From JADFRD01 sp964491015 (GTDB lineage: Bacteria > Fidelibacterota > Marinisomatia > Marinisomatales > TCS55): DNA of 17,069 nt. Shown in pieces: positions 1 through 8,747 of this stretch. The translations under genes and the position numbers were made by a program. The stretch spans positions 1 through 17,069 of the forward strand of contig CAZBEY010000045.1 of assembly GCA_964491015.1 (NCBI GenBank), read 5' to 3'. Within the stretch, counting starts at the first letter, position 1. The number at the start of each line of letters is the position of its first letter. The notes beneath the pieces are model-generated. The model was given only the letters and a program-made list of their open reading frames with translations. It was not told where the DNA came from and made no database searches.

Positions 1-663
1 AGTGAAATGATACAGGTGTCTTGGCACATCATAAGCAGCCCAGTCTGCTCCGTACTTTTTAGCGTCTGTGGATTCATAATTTGGTAACGCCACAATCAAA
101 ACACCGTCACGGTTTAATTGTGCTCTAAATTTTTCCAAATATATCCATGGTTCATGAACATGTTCCAAACTGTGCCAGCAGGTAATTACATCATATTTTT
201 CATCTGAATTCAGCCATTCCTCCGGGGAGACAACACTGATTCCGAACTGATTATTCACCAAGGCACGGGCTTTTGGAGACGCATCGACCCCCGAAACATC
301 CCAACCGCTTTCTTTCATTTTGTTTAGAAAATGTCCGGCTCCGCAACCGATGTCCATGATGGTACCGGATTTCTTTCCAACGGATTTTTCCACTAAACGC
401 TTCTTCCTACCGAGCATAGTTGTACGCACCAGGTTATACACTAAATCAAATAGACTCTTTGATTTATCAGTATGTGAAATATAGTCGTCAGATTCATAAT
501 AGTCGCCAATGGTATTTTTTCCGGGAAATGGGTTTGTCAGTCGCAGTCGGCAATTTGAACATTCCATAATACCAAAGTTTTTACCGCTCACCAAATAGTC
601 TTTGGTGGAAAAAACTTTCTTCAGTTCATGTTTGCAGAGTGGACAGTTTGTTTGTTCCATCAT
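1..663 (-). CDS. Zinc-ribbon class I SAM-dependent methyltransferase (3' end outside window)
   Basis: This is a 221-codon open frame that runs off the left edge, so the C-terminus is missing. The N-terminus has a CPLC pair (C7, C10) and a CSNC pair (C35, C38), a small zinc ribbon. The SAM-binding glycine motif DIGCGAGHF follows at about residues 104-112, then GVDAS at 125-129 (acidic end of strand 2) and a WHSLEHVHEP segment typical of Methyltransf_23/UbiG-like enzymes. Members of this architecture often methylate sugars, lipids or small molecules; the substrate cannot be told from this sequence. It starts ATGATG, and the A of the first ATG is the last A of the recG stop codon (1-nt overlap), so it is probably translationally coupled to recG. 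The second ATG, at 660, is an equally possible start. The family call is firm, the function is open. Confidence 0.85.
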   Translation of the reverse strand, partial: MMEQTNCPLCKHELKKVFSTKDYLVSGKNFGIMECSNCRLRLTNPFPGKNTIGDYYESDDYISHTDKSKSLFDLVYNLVRTTMLGRKKRLVEKSVGKKSGTIMDIGCGAGHFLNKMKESGWDVSGVDASPKARALVNNQFGISVVSPEEWLNSDEKYDVITCWHSLEHVHEPWIYLEKFRAQLNRDGVLIVALPNYESTDAKKYGADWAAYDVPRHLYHFT

Positions 664-2738
664 TAGCTAATAGTCACCGTATCCAGGTATTGGGCATACT
701 CTTCCAGCAGGCGTTTTTTCATCAAATCGTGCTGCTTTAACATCGGATCTCTCTCAGTAATTTTTTGTGCAGCTTCTCGTGCTTTTCTTATTATCGAACC
801 ATCTGTTACTAAATCCGCAATCTTGTATTTAAAAAATCCACTCTGTTCGGTACTAAAGAATTTTCCGGGTCCCCTCATTTTCAAATCCTCATCAGCGATC
901 AGAAAACCATCATTGGTTTTTTCCATAATTGTCATCCGTTTCCGGGATGTATTTCTAATATTCCGCTCCACCAAAATACAATAACTCTTGGCACTGCTTC
1001 GACCCACACGTCCCCGGAGTTGGTGGAGTTGCGTTAGACCAAATCGCTCTGCATGTTCGATAAGCATTACAGTTGCATTGGGTATATCAATCCCAACTTC
1101 AATCACCGTAGTAGAAACCAAAATGTGAATATTGTTTTTTGCATACGCCTCCATGATGTTATCTTTTTCATCTTTTTTCATTCGCCCGTGTATGAGCCCA
1201 ATATTTAACCCTGAAAATAGTTTTTTCAGTTCCTCAAATCCTTCCGTGGCAGCCAAAAGATCAGACTTTTCCGTCTCTTCCACCAAAGGATAAACGATCA
1301 TGCATTGGCGTCCGGCTTCCACTTCTGCGCGCATGAATTTATAGACATTTTCCAGACGGTTTTCATCCACTACTTTGGTAATGACCGGTTTTCGATTTTT
1401 TGGCATTTCATTTATGATGGAAAGATCCATGTCACCGTGGTATGTAATCGCCATGGTCCGGGGAATTGGGGTGGCTGTCATGGCTAATAAATGAGGATTG
1501 AGACCCTTTTTTAACAAATCCCCACGTTGTAAAACACCAAAACGATGCTGTTCATCCACCACTACAAATCCTAGTTTTTTGAATTCAACTGTCTTTTGGA
1601 TCAGTGTATGGGTCCCTATAACGATGTCAATGGTTCCATTTTTTACAGAATCTAATATTTTATTTCGATCACTTGCTTTTTGATTCCCAACTAATAACGC
1701 ACATGTAATATGCACTTTATTTAATTGCATTTTGAATGACTCATAATGCTGATGGGCTAAAATTTCTGTTGGTACCATTACGGCAACCTGAACTCCATTT
1801 GCAACTGCATTGATGGCAGCTAAAATGGTGACAATTGTTTTTCCTGAACCGACATCTCCCTGTAATAATCGATTCATGGGTATCTGTTTTGCCATATCTC
1901 GGCGTATTTCTTTTAACACTCTATTCTGTGCGGATGTCAGTTCGAATTCCAATGTATCCAGTATCATTTTCATTCTTACGTCTGACTTTGACAGTGGGAT
2001 TGTGCCTTGTTTTTGATAGGACCGATGACGAAGAATCATCAATAGCTGTAAAAAATAATGTTCGTCAAATTTGAGTCTTTGAATTGCCTGTGTTAAATCT
2101 TCGAGTGATTTTGGAAAATGAATATTCTTCAGGGCATTTTTCTGTGAACATAAATTGTTCTTTTGGATGATATCCTCATCCATATAATCTGTGATCGATT
2201 GGATTTGAACTGACAATGATTTAATGATCCGGCGCAAACTGCGATGATCAATATGGGCATTCTTTAATTGAGAAGATAATGGATACAGGGGAATAATTGT
2301 ACCTGTATTGATTGGGTCAGCATCCATATCTAATTTATCATAATCCGGATGAATAATCTGCAGTCCATTGTAAAATTCCACTTTTCCATGGATAGCGATT
2401 CGGTCACCTTTTTGAATAGCATTCTTAATATATTTTACTCCATTGAACCAGATCAAAGAAATAATCCCTGTCCCATCTGAAAGAACAGCTTGGTAAACAT
2501 TACGTTTTCTTGTCCGCCGTTCACCACATACTTCAATTGTTCCAACAATAGTTGCTTCATCATTTTTTTTGATATCCCGAATGGATTTAACGGTTGTTCG
2601 ATCTAGATAACGCCGGGGATAATAATGTAAAATATTTCTTAGGGTTAGGATACCGGTAGATGCTAATGCCTCAGCCCTTTTGGGACCAATTCCTTTTATA
2701 TATTGTACTGGTGTATTTAAATCAGACTGTGGACACAA
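663..2738 (-). CDS. recG: ATP-dependent DNA helicase RecG
   Basis: RecG is a superfamily 2 double-strand DNA translocase that reverses stalled replication forks and processes branched recombination intermediates. The 691-aa length is normal for the family. An N-terminal helix-hairpin-helix-like YIKGIGPKRAEAL (13-25) leads into an OB-fold wedge domain (about 60-135). The helicase core follows: Walker A GDVGSGKT (294-301), DEQH Walker B (395-398), TATPIPRT motif III (421-428) and the arginine-finger motif VI QLRGRVGR (573-580). The C-terminal region carries the RecG-type segment DEDLKMRGPGKFF. The start is TTG: no ATG or GTG lies in frame before the upstream TGA, and the residues after TTG align with the normal RecG N-terminus. 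An AAGGA lies about 15 nt upstream, inside the end of the preceding gene, whose stop is only 4 nt away. It belongs to the valS operon. Confidence 0.96.
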   Translation of the reverse strand: MCPQSDLNTPVQYIKGIGPKRAEALASTGILTLRNILHYYPRRYLDRTTVKSIRDIKKNDEATIVGTIEVCGERRTRKRNVYQAVLSDGTGIISLIWFNGVKYIKNAIQKGDRIAIHGKVEFYNGLQIIHPDYDKLDMDADPINTGTIIPLYPLSSQLKNAHIDHRSLRRIIKSLSVQIQSITDYMDEDIIQKNNLCSQKNALKNIHFPKSLEDLTQAIQRLKFDEHYFLQLLMILRHRSYQKQGTIPLSKSDVRMKMILDTLEFELTSAQNRVLKEIRRDMAKQIPMNRLLQGDVGSGKTIVTILAAINAVANGVQVAVMVPTEILAHQHYESFKMQLNKVHITCALLVGNQKASDRNKILDSVKNGTIDIVIGTHTLIQKTVEFKKLGFVVVDEQHRFGVLQRGDLLKKGLNPHLLAMTATPIPRTMAITYHGDMDLSIINEMPKNRKPVITKVVDENRLENVYKFMRAEVEAGRQCMIVYPLVEETEKSDLLAATEGFEELKKLFSGLNIGLIHGRMKKDEKDNIMEAYAKNNIHILVSTTVIEVGIDIPNATVMLIEHAERFGLTQLHQLRGRVGRSSAKSYCILVERNIRNTSRKRMTIMEKTNDGFLIADEDLKMRGPGKFFSTEQSGFFKYKIADLVTDGSIIRKAREAAQKITERDPMLKQHDLMKKRLLEEYAQYLDTVTIS

Positions 2739-2742
2739 GGAA

Positions 2743-4056
2743 TTATTTCCATTCCTTGCGATATGTATACGTCACTGTTTTTGAATCGCCCGGCTTTACA
2801 TTGAACGGAAAATAGATGGTAGATGCATCTTTTTTAATATAGTTGTCCGATGCATTACGAATCACCCAATCACCGTGGATTTGTTCTTCCAAACGGATTG
2901 AAATTGTCTCATCTTTTATATTCTTAACAACGATCTCAATGGATGCTTCTTCACTTTTTCGTTGACGGTCATAATGAAGAACGGTCCGTTTTCCAATCAC
3001 ATCAAAAGCCCGCCCGCCGGAAATGGTTGCTGTTTCACCTTTGGGGACCTGTTTCAGTTCATCCTGCCCGGTATATTCCATCGACCCATCAGATGATTGT
3101 AAATACAAACTTATCTTTCCTCGGGGTAAAGGAATATTTAATCCATTTCCCTCTGTGTTGGCTAACTGAATCTCAATTTGAAGTGGTTCTTCTTTTTTGG
3201 TTCGCTCAGAATTTTTAAAAACATACGTTTTGGTAAAATCTACTTTCCGTGGTTCATATAATCGGACTGTGATACTTTGGTTTTTCTTTAGATCAATTTT
3301 TTCCGGTAGGGTATAAATATGAAAATCACCCAATGCATCTTCTGTTGCCACAGGTCCAATTTCGTCTACCATCATGCTTGCTTTAGCCCGATAAACCGGC
3401 TGCGGCCGTCTGCCTTTCTTTTGCAAATTTCCCTCCACCAGTTTCAACGAATATTGATTATAATCCACGTTGCTTCCGTTGTTCACTACCGCTTCTGCAA
3501 TAAGCTCACCTTTTTTACCATTTAGAACAAAACGATACACAGCATTCCAATCAAAACCGCCTGTAAGATATACAAGGTCCCCATGGACATTCCCCCCTTT
3601 TGAACTATAAATATCCCAAGCCAATTCAGGTCGTAATTGTGGAAATAATTCTGAATCCCGGGTATACATAAAATCCACTTTATCTTTGGAAATTGTTGTG
3701 ATATTTTTTCGTGTTTTAAGAGAAATGTTGTCACTATTCAATTCAATCAAAGTGCCTTCATGAATTTTCTCATTACTAACCTTCACAAATACATACGACC
3801 CAATTCTTTCTTTGAAATAATCGCCGCTACTGAATAGATCGTTTTTAAAATACTGATAGTGAACCACCGCATCCTTTAGCATTAAAAATGGTGAATCAGG
3901 GATAAGTCCGCCGGGGAATTTATTGTAGGTGATTTCAAATTGCTTCGATGGAATATCCCACTGGACAGATTCCTTTACCAATGCAATATTATCCTTATAA
4001 ATGGTCATGGTTTGACCCATTAAAAAGATTGGTAATAATAAAATGAATATTCTCAT
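2743..4056 (-). CDS. DUF4139 family exported protein
   Basis: This is a 437-aa protein with a short hydrophobic signal peptide (MR then IFILLLPIFLMG), no lipobox cysteine, and a largely beta-rich mature region, so it is probably periplasmic or cell-surface. The DUF4139 hallmarks are an N-terminal IYKDNIALVKE strand (about 19-29), the central YLTGGFDWNAVYRFVL segment (about 163-178) followed by an NNGSNVDYNQYSLKLVEGN stretch, FHIYTLPEKIDL, and a C-terminal FPFNVKPGDSKTVTYTYR barrel-like repeat. The family has no settled biochemical function; some members are described only as mucoidy-inhibitor-like. Its ATG overlaps the valS stop as ATGA (4 nt), and recG starts 4 nt after its own stop, so it is co-translated between two housekeeping genes. 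Family assignment rests on these motifs. Confidence 0.8.
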   Translation of the reverse strand: MRIFILLLPIFLMGQTMTIYKDNIALVKESVQWDIPSKQFEITYNKFPGGLIPDSPFLMLKDAVVHYQYFKNDLFSSGDYFKERIGSYVFVKVSNEKIHEGTLIELNSDNISLKTRKNITTISKDKVDFMYTRDSELFPQLRPELAWDIYSSKGGNVHGDLVYLTGGFDWNAVYRFVLNGKKGELIAEAVVNNGSNVDYNQYSLKLVEGNLQKKGRRPQPVYRAKASMMVDEIGPVATEDALGDFHIYTLPEKIDLKKNQSITVRLYEPRKVDFTKTYVFKNSERTKKEEPLQIEIQLANTEGNGLNIPLPRGKISLYLQSSDGSMEYTGQDELKQVPKGETATISGGRAFDVIGKRTVLHYDRQRKSEEASIEIVVKNIKDETISIRLEEQIHGDWVIRNASDNYIKKDASTIYFPFNVKPGDSKTVTYTYRKEWK

Positions 4057-6686
4057 TGCAGCATCTCCAAATTTGCATTCACTTTTTCTAGTTCAGCAGA
4101 CATTTCTTCTTGTTTATCTTTTTCTCTTATAATAACATGATTGGGTGCTTTGCTAATAAACTGCTCATTTAACAGCTTACCCGCAATCCCTTTCAAGTGC
4201 CCTTTTATTTCGTTGGCTCTTTTCTGAAGACGGGATCGCTCCACATCCAAATCAATTAAACCACCCAATGGGATATAAAGTTCATTTTTTCCGATAACAA
4301 CTGTGGCTGATTGATCCGGTTTCTTTTGATTTGTACCTGTTTCAACCGATGACGTCCCAGTAAGAGAAGAGATTACTGTTTGATATTGATTTAAAAAACC
4401 TGCCATGCCGTTATCACATTTTGCAATTAAATCAGATTTTTTTGTCGGTGGTATATTCATACGACTTCGAACAGTACGAATACCTGAAATGACTTCCTGT
4501 AATAATGCCATTTCCTTTTCAGATTCACCATCCAACCAATTTTCGTCACCCTTTGGCCAGTTAAATACAATTAAATCTGGATCATCGTCATTTTTAAAAT
4601 GAGCCCATAATTCTTCCGATATAAATGGTGCAAACGGATGGAGGATCGCTAAAGTGTTTCTTAACACATAGGTCGCGACTACCCGAGCCACGTTTGCAGC
4701 ATGAGAGTCTTTGCTGTAAAACCGAGTTTTTGCAATCTCTATATACCAATCACAAAAATCATTCCATGTAAATTCATAAAGCACTTTTGCCGCTTCGTTA
4801 AAATGAAACCTATTCAATTGGCGGTTATATGCTTTGATGGCTTTTTGCAGCTTGCTCATTATCCATCGTTCCGGCAGATCCAATTTTTCTTTATGCAGAT
4901 CAATATCCGGTATTCTTCCTTCTTCCAAATTCATCAAGACGAAACGGGATGCGTTCCAGAGTTTGTTCATAAAATTACGGCCCACTTCCAATCTGGTGGA
5001 CGAAAATAAAACGTCAAGACCTTGTGGCGCCATTAGCATGGTTCCAAAACGAACTGCATCAGTTCCATATTTTTCAAATAGATCCAATGGGTCAGGGGAG
5101 TTCCCTAAAGATTTACTGAATTTCCGTCCCGTTTCATCCCGGAGGATAGAGGTGAAATACACATCCTTAAAAGGCAGTTCATTCATGAATTCGTAACCGG
5201 TGATGATCATTCGTGCAACCCAAAAAAAGATAATATCCGGTCCAGTGACTAATGCATCGGTGGGATAAAAATAACTTAACTCATTACTATCATCCGGCCA
5301 ATTATGAACTGCCATAGGCCACAACCATGAACTTGCCCAAGTATCCAATACATCCGGATCTCTATCCCAATTTTCAGGGTCGCTGGGTCCCTCGACAGAT
5401 ACATGAATTTTTTCAGGATCATTTTTATGGTACCAAACCGGAATTCGATGCCCCCACCAGAGCTGTCGACTAATGCACCAATCTCTGATATTTCCCATCC
5501 AATGATTATAGGTCTTCACCCAATGTTCCGGATGAAATTTTATTTCGCCGTCAGACACTGCCTGCAGTGCCGGTTTGGACAATTCATCCATTTTCATAAA
5601 CCATTGTTCAGACAAATAAGACTCAATGGGAACATGACCCCTTTCAGAATATCCTACCTGATGAATATAATCTTCTGTCTTTTCAAGAAAGCCCTGTTCA
5701 TCTAAATCCTTTACAATTGCTCTTCGAGCATCTTCCCTTGATAATTGTTGATAGCTTTTTGGAACATTTTCATTCAGAGAAGCATCTTCATTCATAATAT
5801 TGATAAATTCTAGATTATGACGCTTTCCCATTGTAAAATCGTTGACATCGTGAGCCGGTGTTACTTTCACACAACCAGACCCAAATTCCGGATCGACATA
5901 ATCATCAGAAATAACGGGGATTTCCCTCCCTACCAATGGAAGAATAATGGTTTTACCAATTGCATGAGTATAACGTTCGTCTTCAGGATGTACTGCTACG
6001 GCTGTATCACCCAGCATTGTTTCCGGTCGAGTTGTTGCTACAATTAAAAAATCTTTACTATCTTTGATTGGATATTTAAAATGCCAGAGATGACCATGCA
6101 CTTCCCGGTGAATCACTTCTTCATCGCTGATGGCAGACTGAGATGCCGGGCACCAATTCACCAATCGATTCCCCCTATATATTAATCCTTTTTCATATAA
6201 TTTAACGAAAGATGATAAAACGGCTTTTGAATAACCCTCATCCATGGTAAACCGCTCCCGCTCCCAGTCACAGGAACAACCCAGTTGTTTCAACTGTTGA
6301 ATAATAATTCCGCCATATTTTTCTTTCCACTCCCAGGCATATTTTAAAAATTCTTCTCTGGAGAGGTTGTTTTTATCGATTCCTTTATCGTTGAGACTTT
6401 GGACTACTTTTCCTTCCGTAGCAATGGAAGCATGATCAGTACCGGGAATCCAGCAAGCTTCCCTCCCCTCCATGCGTGCTTTACGAACGAGAATATCCTG
6501 TATCGTATTATTGAGTACATGCCCCATGGTGAGCATACCGGTAACATTGGGTGGCGGAATCACAATCGTATACGGTTTTTTATCGGCATTTACCTGTGCA
6601 TGGAAATAATTTTTATCTAACCAATGCTGATACCATTTTCCCTCGACTGCTGTGGGAGTGTAAACTTTATCCAGCTGTACCGTCAT
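4053..6686 (-). CDS. valS: Valyl-tRNA synthetase
   Basis: ValRS charges tRNA-Val with valine and hydrolyses mischarged Thr-tRNA in its CP1 editing domain. The 877-aa length fits the bacterial family. Visible in order: the class I signature region PPPNVTGMLTMGH (44-56), the tRNA-synthetase segment PGTDHASIATE (81-91), editing-site TTRPETMLGDTAVAVHPED (218-236), DWCISRQLWWGHRIPVW (402-418), the KMSKS loop as KFSKS (522-526), an anticodon-binding helical domain around 600-740, and a C-terminal coiled-coil arm rich in K/E/L (about 810-877). The first His of the HIGH motif is Thr here (T53-M-G-H56). The ATG start at 6686 has an AGGA about 11-14 nt upstream. No T-box or other leader structure is evident upstream. 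It heads the tight operon valS-DUF4139-recG-methyltransferase. Confidence 0.97.
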   Translation of the reverse strand: MTVQLDKVYTPTAVEGKWYQHWLDKNYFHAQVNADKKPYTIVIPPPNVTGMLTMGHVLNNTIQDILVRKARMEGREACWIPGTDHASIATEGKVVQSLNDKGIDKNNLSREEFLKYAWEWKEKYGGIIIQQLKQLGCSCDWERERFTMDEGYSKAVLSSFVKLYEKGLIYRGNRLVNWCPASQSAISDEEVIHREVHGHLWHFKYPIKDSKDFLIVATTRPETMLGDTAVAVHPEDERYTHAIGKTIILPLVGREIPVISDDYVDPEFGSGCVKVTPAHDVNDFTMGKRHNLEFINIMNEDASLNENVPKSYQQLSREDARRAIVKDLDEQGFLEKTEDYIHQVGYSERGHVPIESYLSEQWFMKMDELSKPALQAVSDGEIKFHPEHWVKTYNHWMGNIRDWCISRQLWWGHRIPVWYHKNDPEKIHVSVEGPSDPENWDRDPDVLDTWASSWLWPMAVHNWPDDSNELSYFYPTDALVTGPDIIFFWVARMIITGYEFMNELPFKDVYFTSILRDETGRKFSKSLGNSPDPLDLFEKYGTDAVRFGTMLMAPQGLDVLFSSTRLEVGRNFMNKLWNASRFVLMNLEEGRIPDIDLHKEKLDLPERWIMSKLQKAIKAYNRQLNRFHFNEAAKVLYEFTWNDFCDWYIEIAKTRFYSKDSHAANVARVVATYVLRNTLAILHPFAPFISEELWAHFKNDDDPDLIVFNWPKGDENWLDGESEKEMALLQEVISGIRTVRSRMNIPPTKKSDLIAKCDNGMAGFLNQYQTVISSLTGTSSVETGTNQKKPDQSATVVIGKNELYIPLGGLIDLDVERSRLQKRANEIKGHLKGIAGKLLNEQFISKAPNHVIIREKDKQEEMSAELEKVNANLEMLQ

Positions 6687-6819
6687 GATTCATGCATTCC
6701 TAATAATAGTGATTAAACTGTCTGGTTGATTGAAAGATTGAATGTATGATTGCCTTGGTTACCGGTTCGCCGAATTAGAATATTGAAAGGAATGATTGGT
6801 TGTTCCTCTAACATCTGAT

Positions 6820-6874
6820 GTTTACCATTTTCCATACTACTCAACCAATTACCATTTACCGCTAACCATTTTCC
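6820..6874 (-). repeat. Degenerate heptanucleotide tandem repeat after the CNBD gene
   Basis: Read on the minus strand immediately after the stop codon at 6875-6877, the sequence divides into 7-nt units of the form GGNNANN. Five are consecutive (6840-6874, including GGTAAAT and GGTAATT), then a 6-nt interruption (6834-6839), then two more units (6820-6833, GGAAAAT and GGTAAAC). The rest of the 188-nt intergenic stretch up to valS (6687-6819) has further loosely 7-nt-spaced words such as TTCAATA and TTCAATC, but no gene, hairpin or clear promoter that I can support. This resembles the short heptameric repeats seen between genes in several bacterial groups; the function is unknown. Confidence 0.6.
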
Positions 6875-7378
6875 TTATCGTTCTAATATTAAACTGAAAG
6901 CAGTTGTCAATTTCAGAACGTTTTGATTTGCTTTAACAAGGTGCCGGCATAATGTGCGGCATAAATTCTGCATAACCTTATACCCGATTTCCGAATGGGT
7001 GTCGCATATTTCATATAATTCATCTTTGCCTATTTTTAATAATTTACAATCTGTCAACGCCTTGATACTGGCAGTTCGTCGATCTCCTTCATTAAACAAA
7101 GACATCTCCCCAAAAAACAGTTTATAATCACTGGAAAGTTTGGTGATCGCCTTTTCGCGGTTATCTGTTTCACTTTTATTCATAGAAAGTGTTAGGGCCT
7201 GATTGACCTCCACTTCGCCATTAAGCAGAAGAAAAATAGAATCACCTAATTCTCCCTCTACGATAAAGGTTTCTCCTTTTTTAACATTTACCAGAGTTGA
7301 TATATCGATAAACAGTTTTATTTCTGTATCATCCAAACCGGCAAAAATTGAATAGTCTTTAAATGCTGCTAAATCCAT
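6875..7378 (-). CDS. Cyclic-nucleotide-binding (CRP-like) domain protein, stand-alone
   Basis: This 167-aa protein consists essentially of one cNMP-binding beta-barrel with no DNA-binding helix-turn-helix after it, so it is not a CRP-type transcription factor. Visible: the barrel strand GELGDSIFLLLNGEVEV (42-58) with the conserved Gly-Asp, and the phosphate-binding cassette FFGEMSLFNEGDRRTASI (88-105), which keeps the Glu and the Arg that normally contact the cyclic nucleotide. A helical tail (about 112-167) resembles the C-helix. The frame extends 12 codons further upstream, but ATG at 7378 is preferred because a strong GAGGTG lies just before it, overlapping the stop of the channel gene. 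The spacing (7 nt) indicates translational coupling to the potassium channel, so a regulatory subunit role is a reasonable inference, not shown. Confidence 0.85.
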   Translation of the reverse strand: MDLAAFKDYSIFAGLDDTEIKLFIDISTLVNVKKGETFIVEGELGDSIFLLLNGEVEVNQALTLSMNKSETDNREKAITKLSSDYKLFFGEMSLFNEGDRRTASIKALTDCKLLKIGKDELYEICDTHSEIGYKVMQNLCRTLCRHLVKANQNVLKLTTAFSLILER

Positions 7379-7381
7379 ACT

Positions 7382-7387
7382 CACCTC
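7382..7387 (-). promoter_or_regulatory. Shine-Dalgarno GAGGTG fixing the CNBD gene start
   Basis: GAGGTG sits three bases before the ATG at 7376-7378 and overlaps the TGA stop of the channel gene (7386-7388). It is the best ribosome-binding site in the window, where many starts have none, and it argues for the shorter form of the downstream protein. Confidence 0.75.
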
Positions 7388-8510
7388 AAGGTATAATGAT
7401 GGCGCGTTCGCCATCTTTAATGGTATAATCTAACTCTGGGTTAATCGTTGTGGAAATTTTGCTTTCTTCCTGCAAAGAAATACCACCTTCTTTCAATTTG
7501 CGTTCAATAAAAGCATCCAATGCGGATGAATCTGCTGAAAGTACCTCACCAATCCCCAGATTTTCTTCTTCTGAAAAAACACCAATTAGTATTGATCTGT
7601 GTTTTCCCCGAAAATGATTAAAAAGACTTTCAAAGGATTTCCCAACAAATTCTTTCGGAATATCTACCCGTTTAAATCTATTTACTGAAACATTATCCAA
7701 CAGCCGATTGACTGCTTGAGGAATTCCGGGATCCATGACGTGGGCTGCAATCATGTAAGCACCAAAATCATCACTAATAACTACTTCATCTGCGTTTGCG
7801 CGCTTGATATGTGTCAAATTATCGCGACTGTATAAATATGCTATTAATCGAATATTTGGTTCCAACCCTTTGATTGTTAGGGCAGCCAAAATGGTTTTCT
7901 CATCAGGATTTTGTATCAATTCGTTTACATCACTGGGGATAATAACAACCGTTTCCGCCTCGCTCAAATTTGCCCTTTCTAATATTTTTTCATTGGTATA
8001 ATCGCCGGCAACAAAATGTAAACGAATATCTCGATAGCGGGTTTTCAAGCGGGCAATTTGTTCTTCCTCCAGATCGTTAATAAGCACCATATCTTTTTTT
8101 GTCCCTTCTGTTAGATACTGGATGGAGTCGATGACTTTATCGGTATTTCTGTTCCATCCACAAAGAATGATATGACTGTGTACATTTATTTTTTCCAAAC
8201 CTTTTTCCTCTCGAATTCTTTTTGTGACAAAAATAGATGAAATAATAGCTGTAAATATAGCCGTCAGCGAAATCCCTGCGAACATGACCAAAACAGCAAA
8301 TATACGCCCTTGGGGCGTCGAAGGTGAATAATCGCCATAACCAACGGTTGTCATGGTAACGATTGACCACCAAAACGGGTTTTCATTTTGAGTAATTTCT
8401 CCCGTTTCCAGGGTGCGTAAAACCAGCCCTCCAAGGATCATAACCACAAAGATGCCAAGACCCACCTGGAAAAAACTGTTACGAATTAGTAATCGAAGCC
8501 AGCGACGCAT
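7386..8510 (-). CDS. MthK-like two-TM potassium channel with RCK (TrkA-N/TrkA-C) domains
   Basis: This is a 374-aa ion channel. It has an N-terminal membrane helix (about 14-33), a pore loop with the potassium selectivity filter TVGYGD (55-60), and a second inner helix (about 69-95) containing a likely glycine hinge (FAGIS). A cytoplasmic RCK domain starts at about 111 with HIILCGWNRNT, a variant of the Rossmann glycine motif close to the CGW form known in MthK. The part after about 270 is the TrkA-C/RCK-C lobe. Such channels are tetramers gated by an octameric RCK ring that binds ions or nucleotides; the ligand here cannot be read from sequence. There is no voltage sensor. No Shine-Dalgarno precedes the ATG. 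The following gene encodes a cNMP-binding protein 7 nt downstream. The preceding intergenic stretch (8511-8747, 237 nt) holds no supported gene. Confidence 0.93.
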   Translation of the reverse strand: MRRWLRLLIRNSFFQVGLGIFVVMILGGLVLRTLETGEITQNENPFWWSIVTMTTVGYGDYSPSTPQGRIFAVLVMFAGISLTAIFTAIISSIFVTKRIREEKGLEKINVHSHIILCGWNRNTDKVIDSIQYLTEGTKKDMVLINDLEEEQIARLKTRYRDIRLHFVAGDYTNEKILERANLSEAETVVIIPSDVNELIQNPDEKTILAALTIKGLEPNIRLIAYLYSRDNLTHIKRANADEVVISDDFGAYMIAAHVMDPGIPQAVNRLLDNVSVNRFKRVDIPKEFVGKSFESLFNHFRGKHRSILIGVFSEEENLGIGEVLSADSSALDAFIERKLKEGGISLQEESKISTTINPELDYTIKDGERAIIIP

Positions 8511-8524
8511 AACAAAAAATTTAA

Positions 8525-8536
8525 GTCAGTTCTGAC
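8525..8536. promoter_or_regulatory. Short palindrome upstream of the potassium channel start
   Basis: GTCAG-TT-CTGAC is an inverted repeat ending 14 nt before the channel's ATG (8510). It could be an operator half-site pair or part of a small hairpin in the leader. It is short enough to occur by chance and no regulator is known. Confidence 0.2.
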
Positions 8537-8747
8537 AAAGAAATAAGCTTTGATTAATAGAAAATCGTAATTTTTTGAACCGAAATAATGTGATAAGTTA
8601 ACAGAGTAATGGGATTAATTAGCCAACATGCGAAATGGTCGTTTGGTGAAATAAAAGTTATATCTGTAAACCTATTTTGCAAAAACAATGAGGAACATGA
8701 ACGCCTGGACACTACATAACAGAGGGTTTTACACAGCCCCTTAACAA

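Noticed and set aside
1305..2074. Several plus-strand ORFs of 60-80 codons inside recG
   Set aside because: They lie opposite a gene with all helicase motifs intact, have no recognisable motif and no convincing ribosome-binding site. The same applies to the plus-strand ORFs opposite valS, the PNP, ALDH and deoC genes.
6687..6819. Possible T-box or other leader controlling valS
   Set aside because: No specifier-type stem, no conserved T-box sequence and no terminator hairpin could be found in the 188-nt region.
8690..8747. Possible terminator after rlmD (AGGG/CCCT pairing)
   Set aside because: Only four base pairs with a 12-nt loop and no following T-run on the minus strand.
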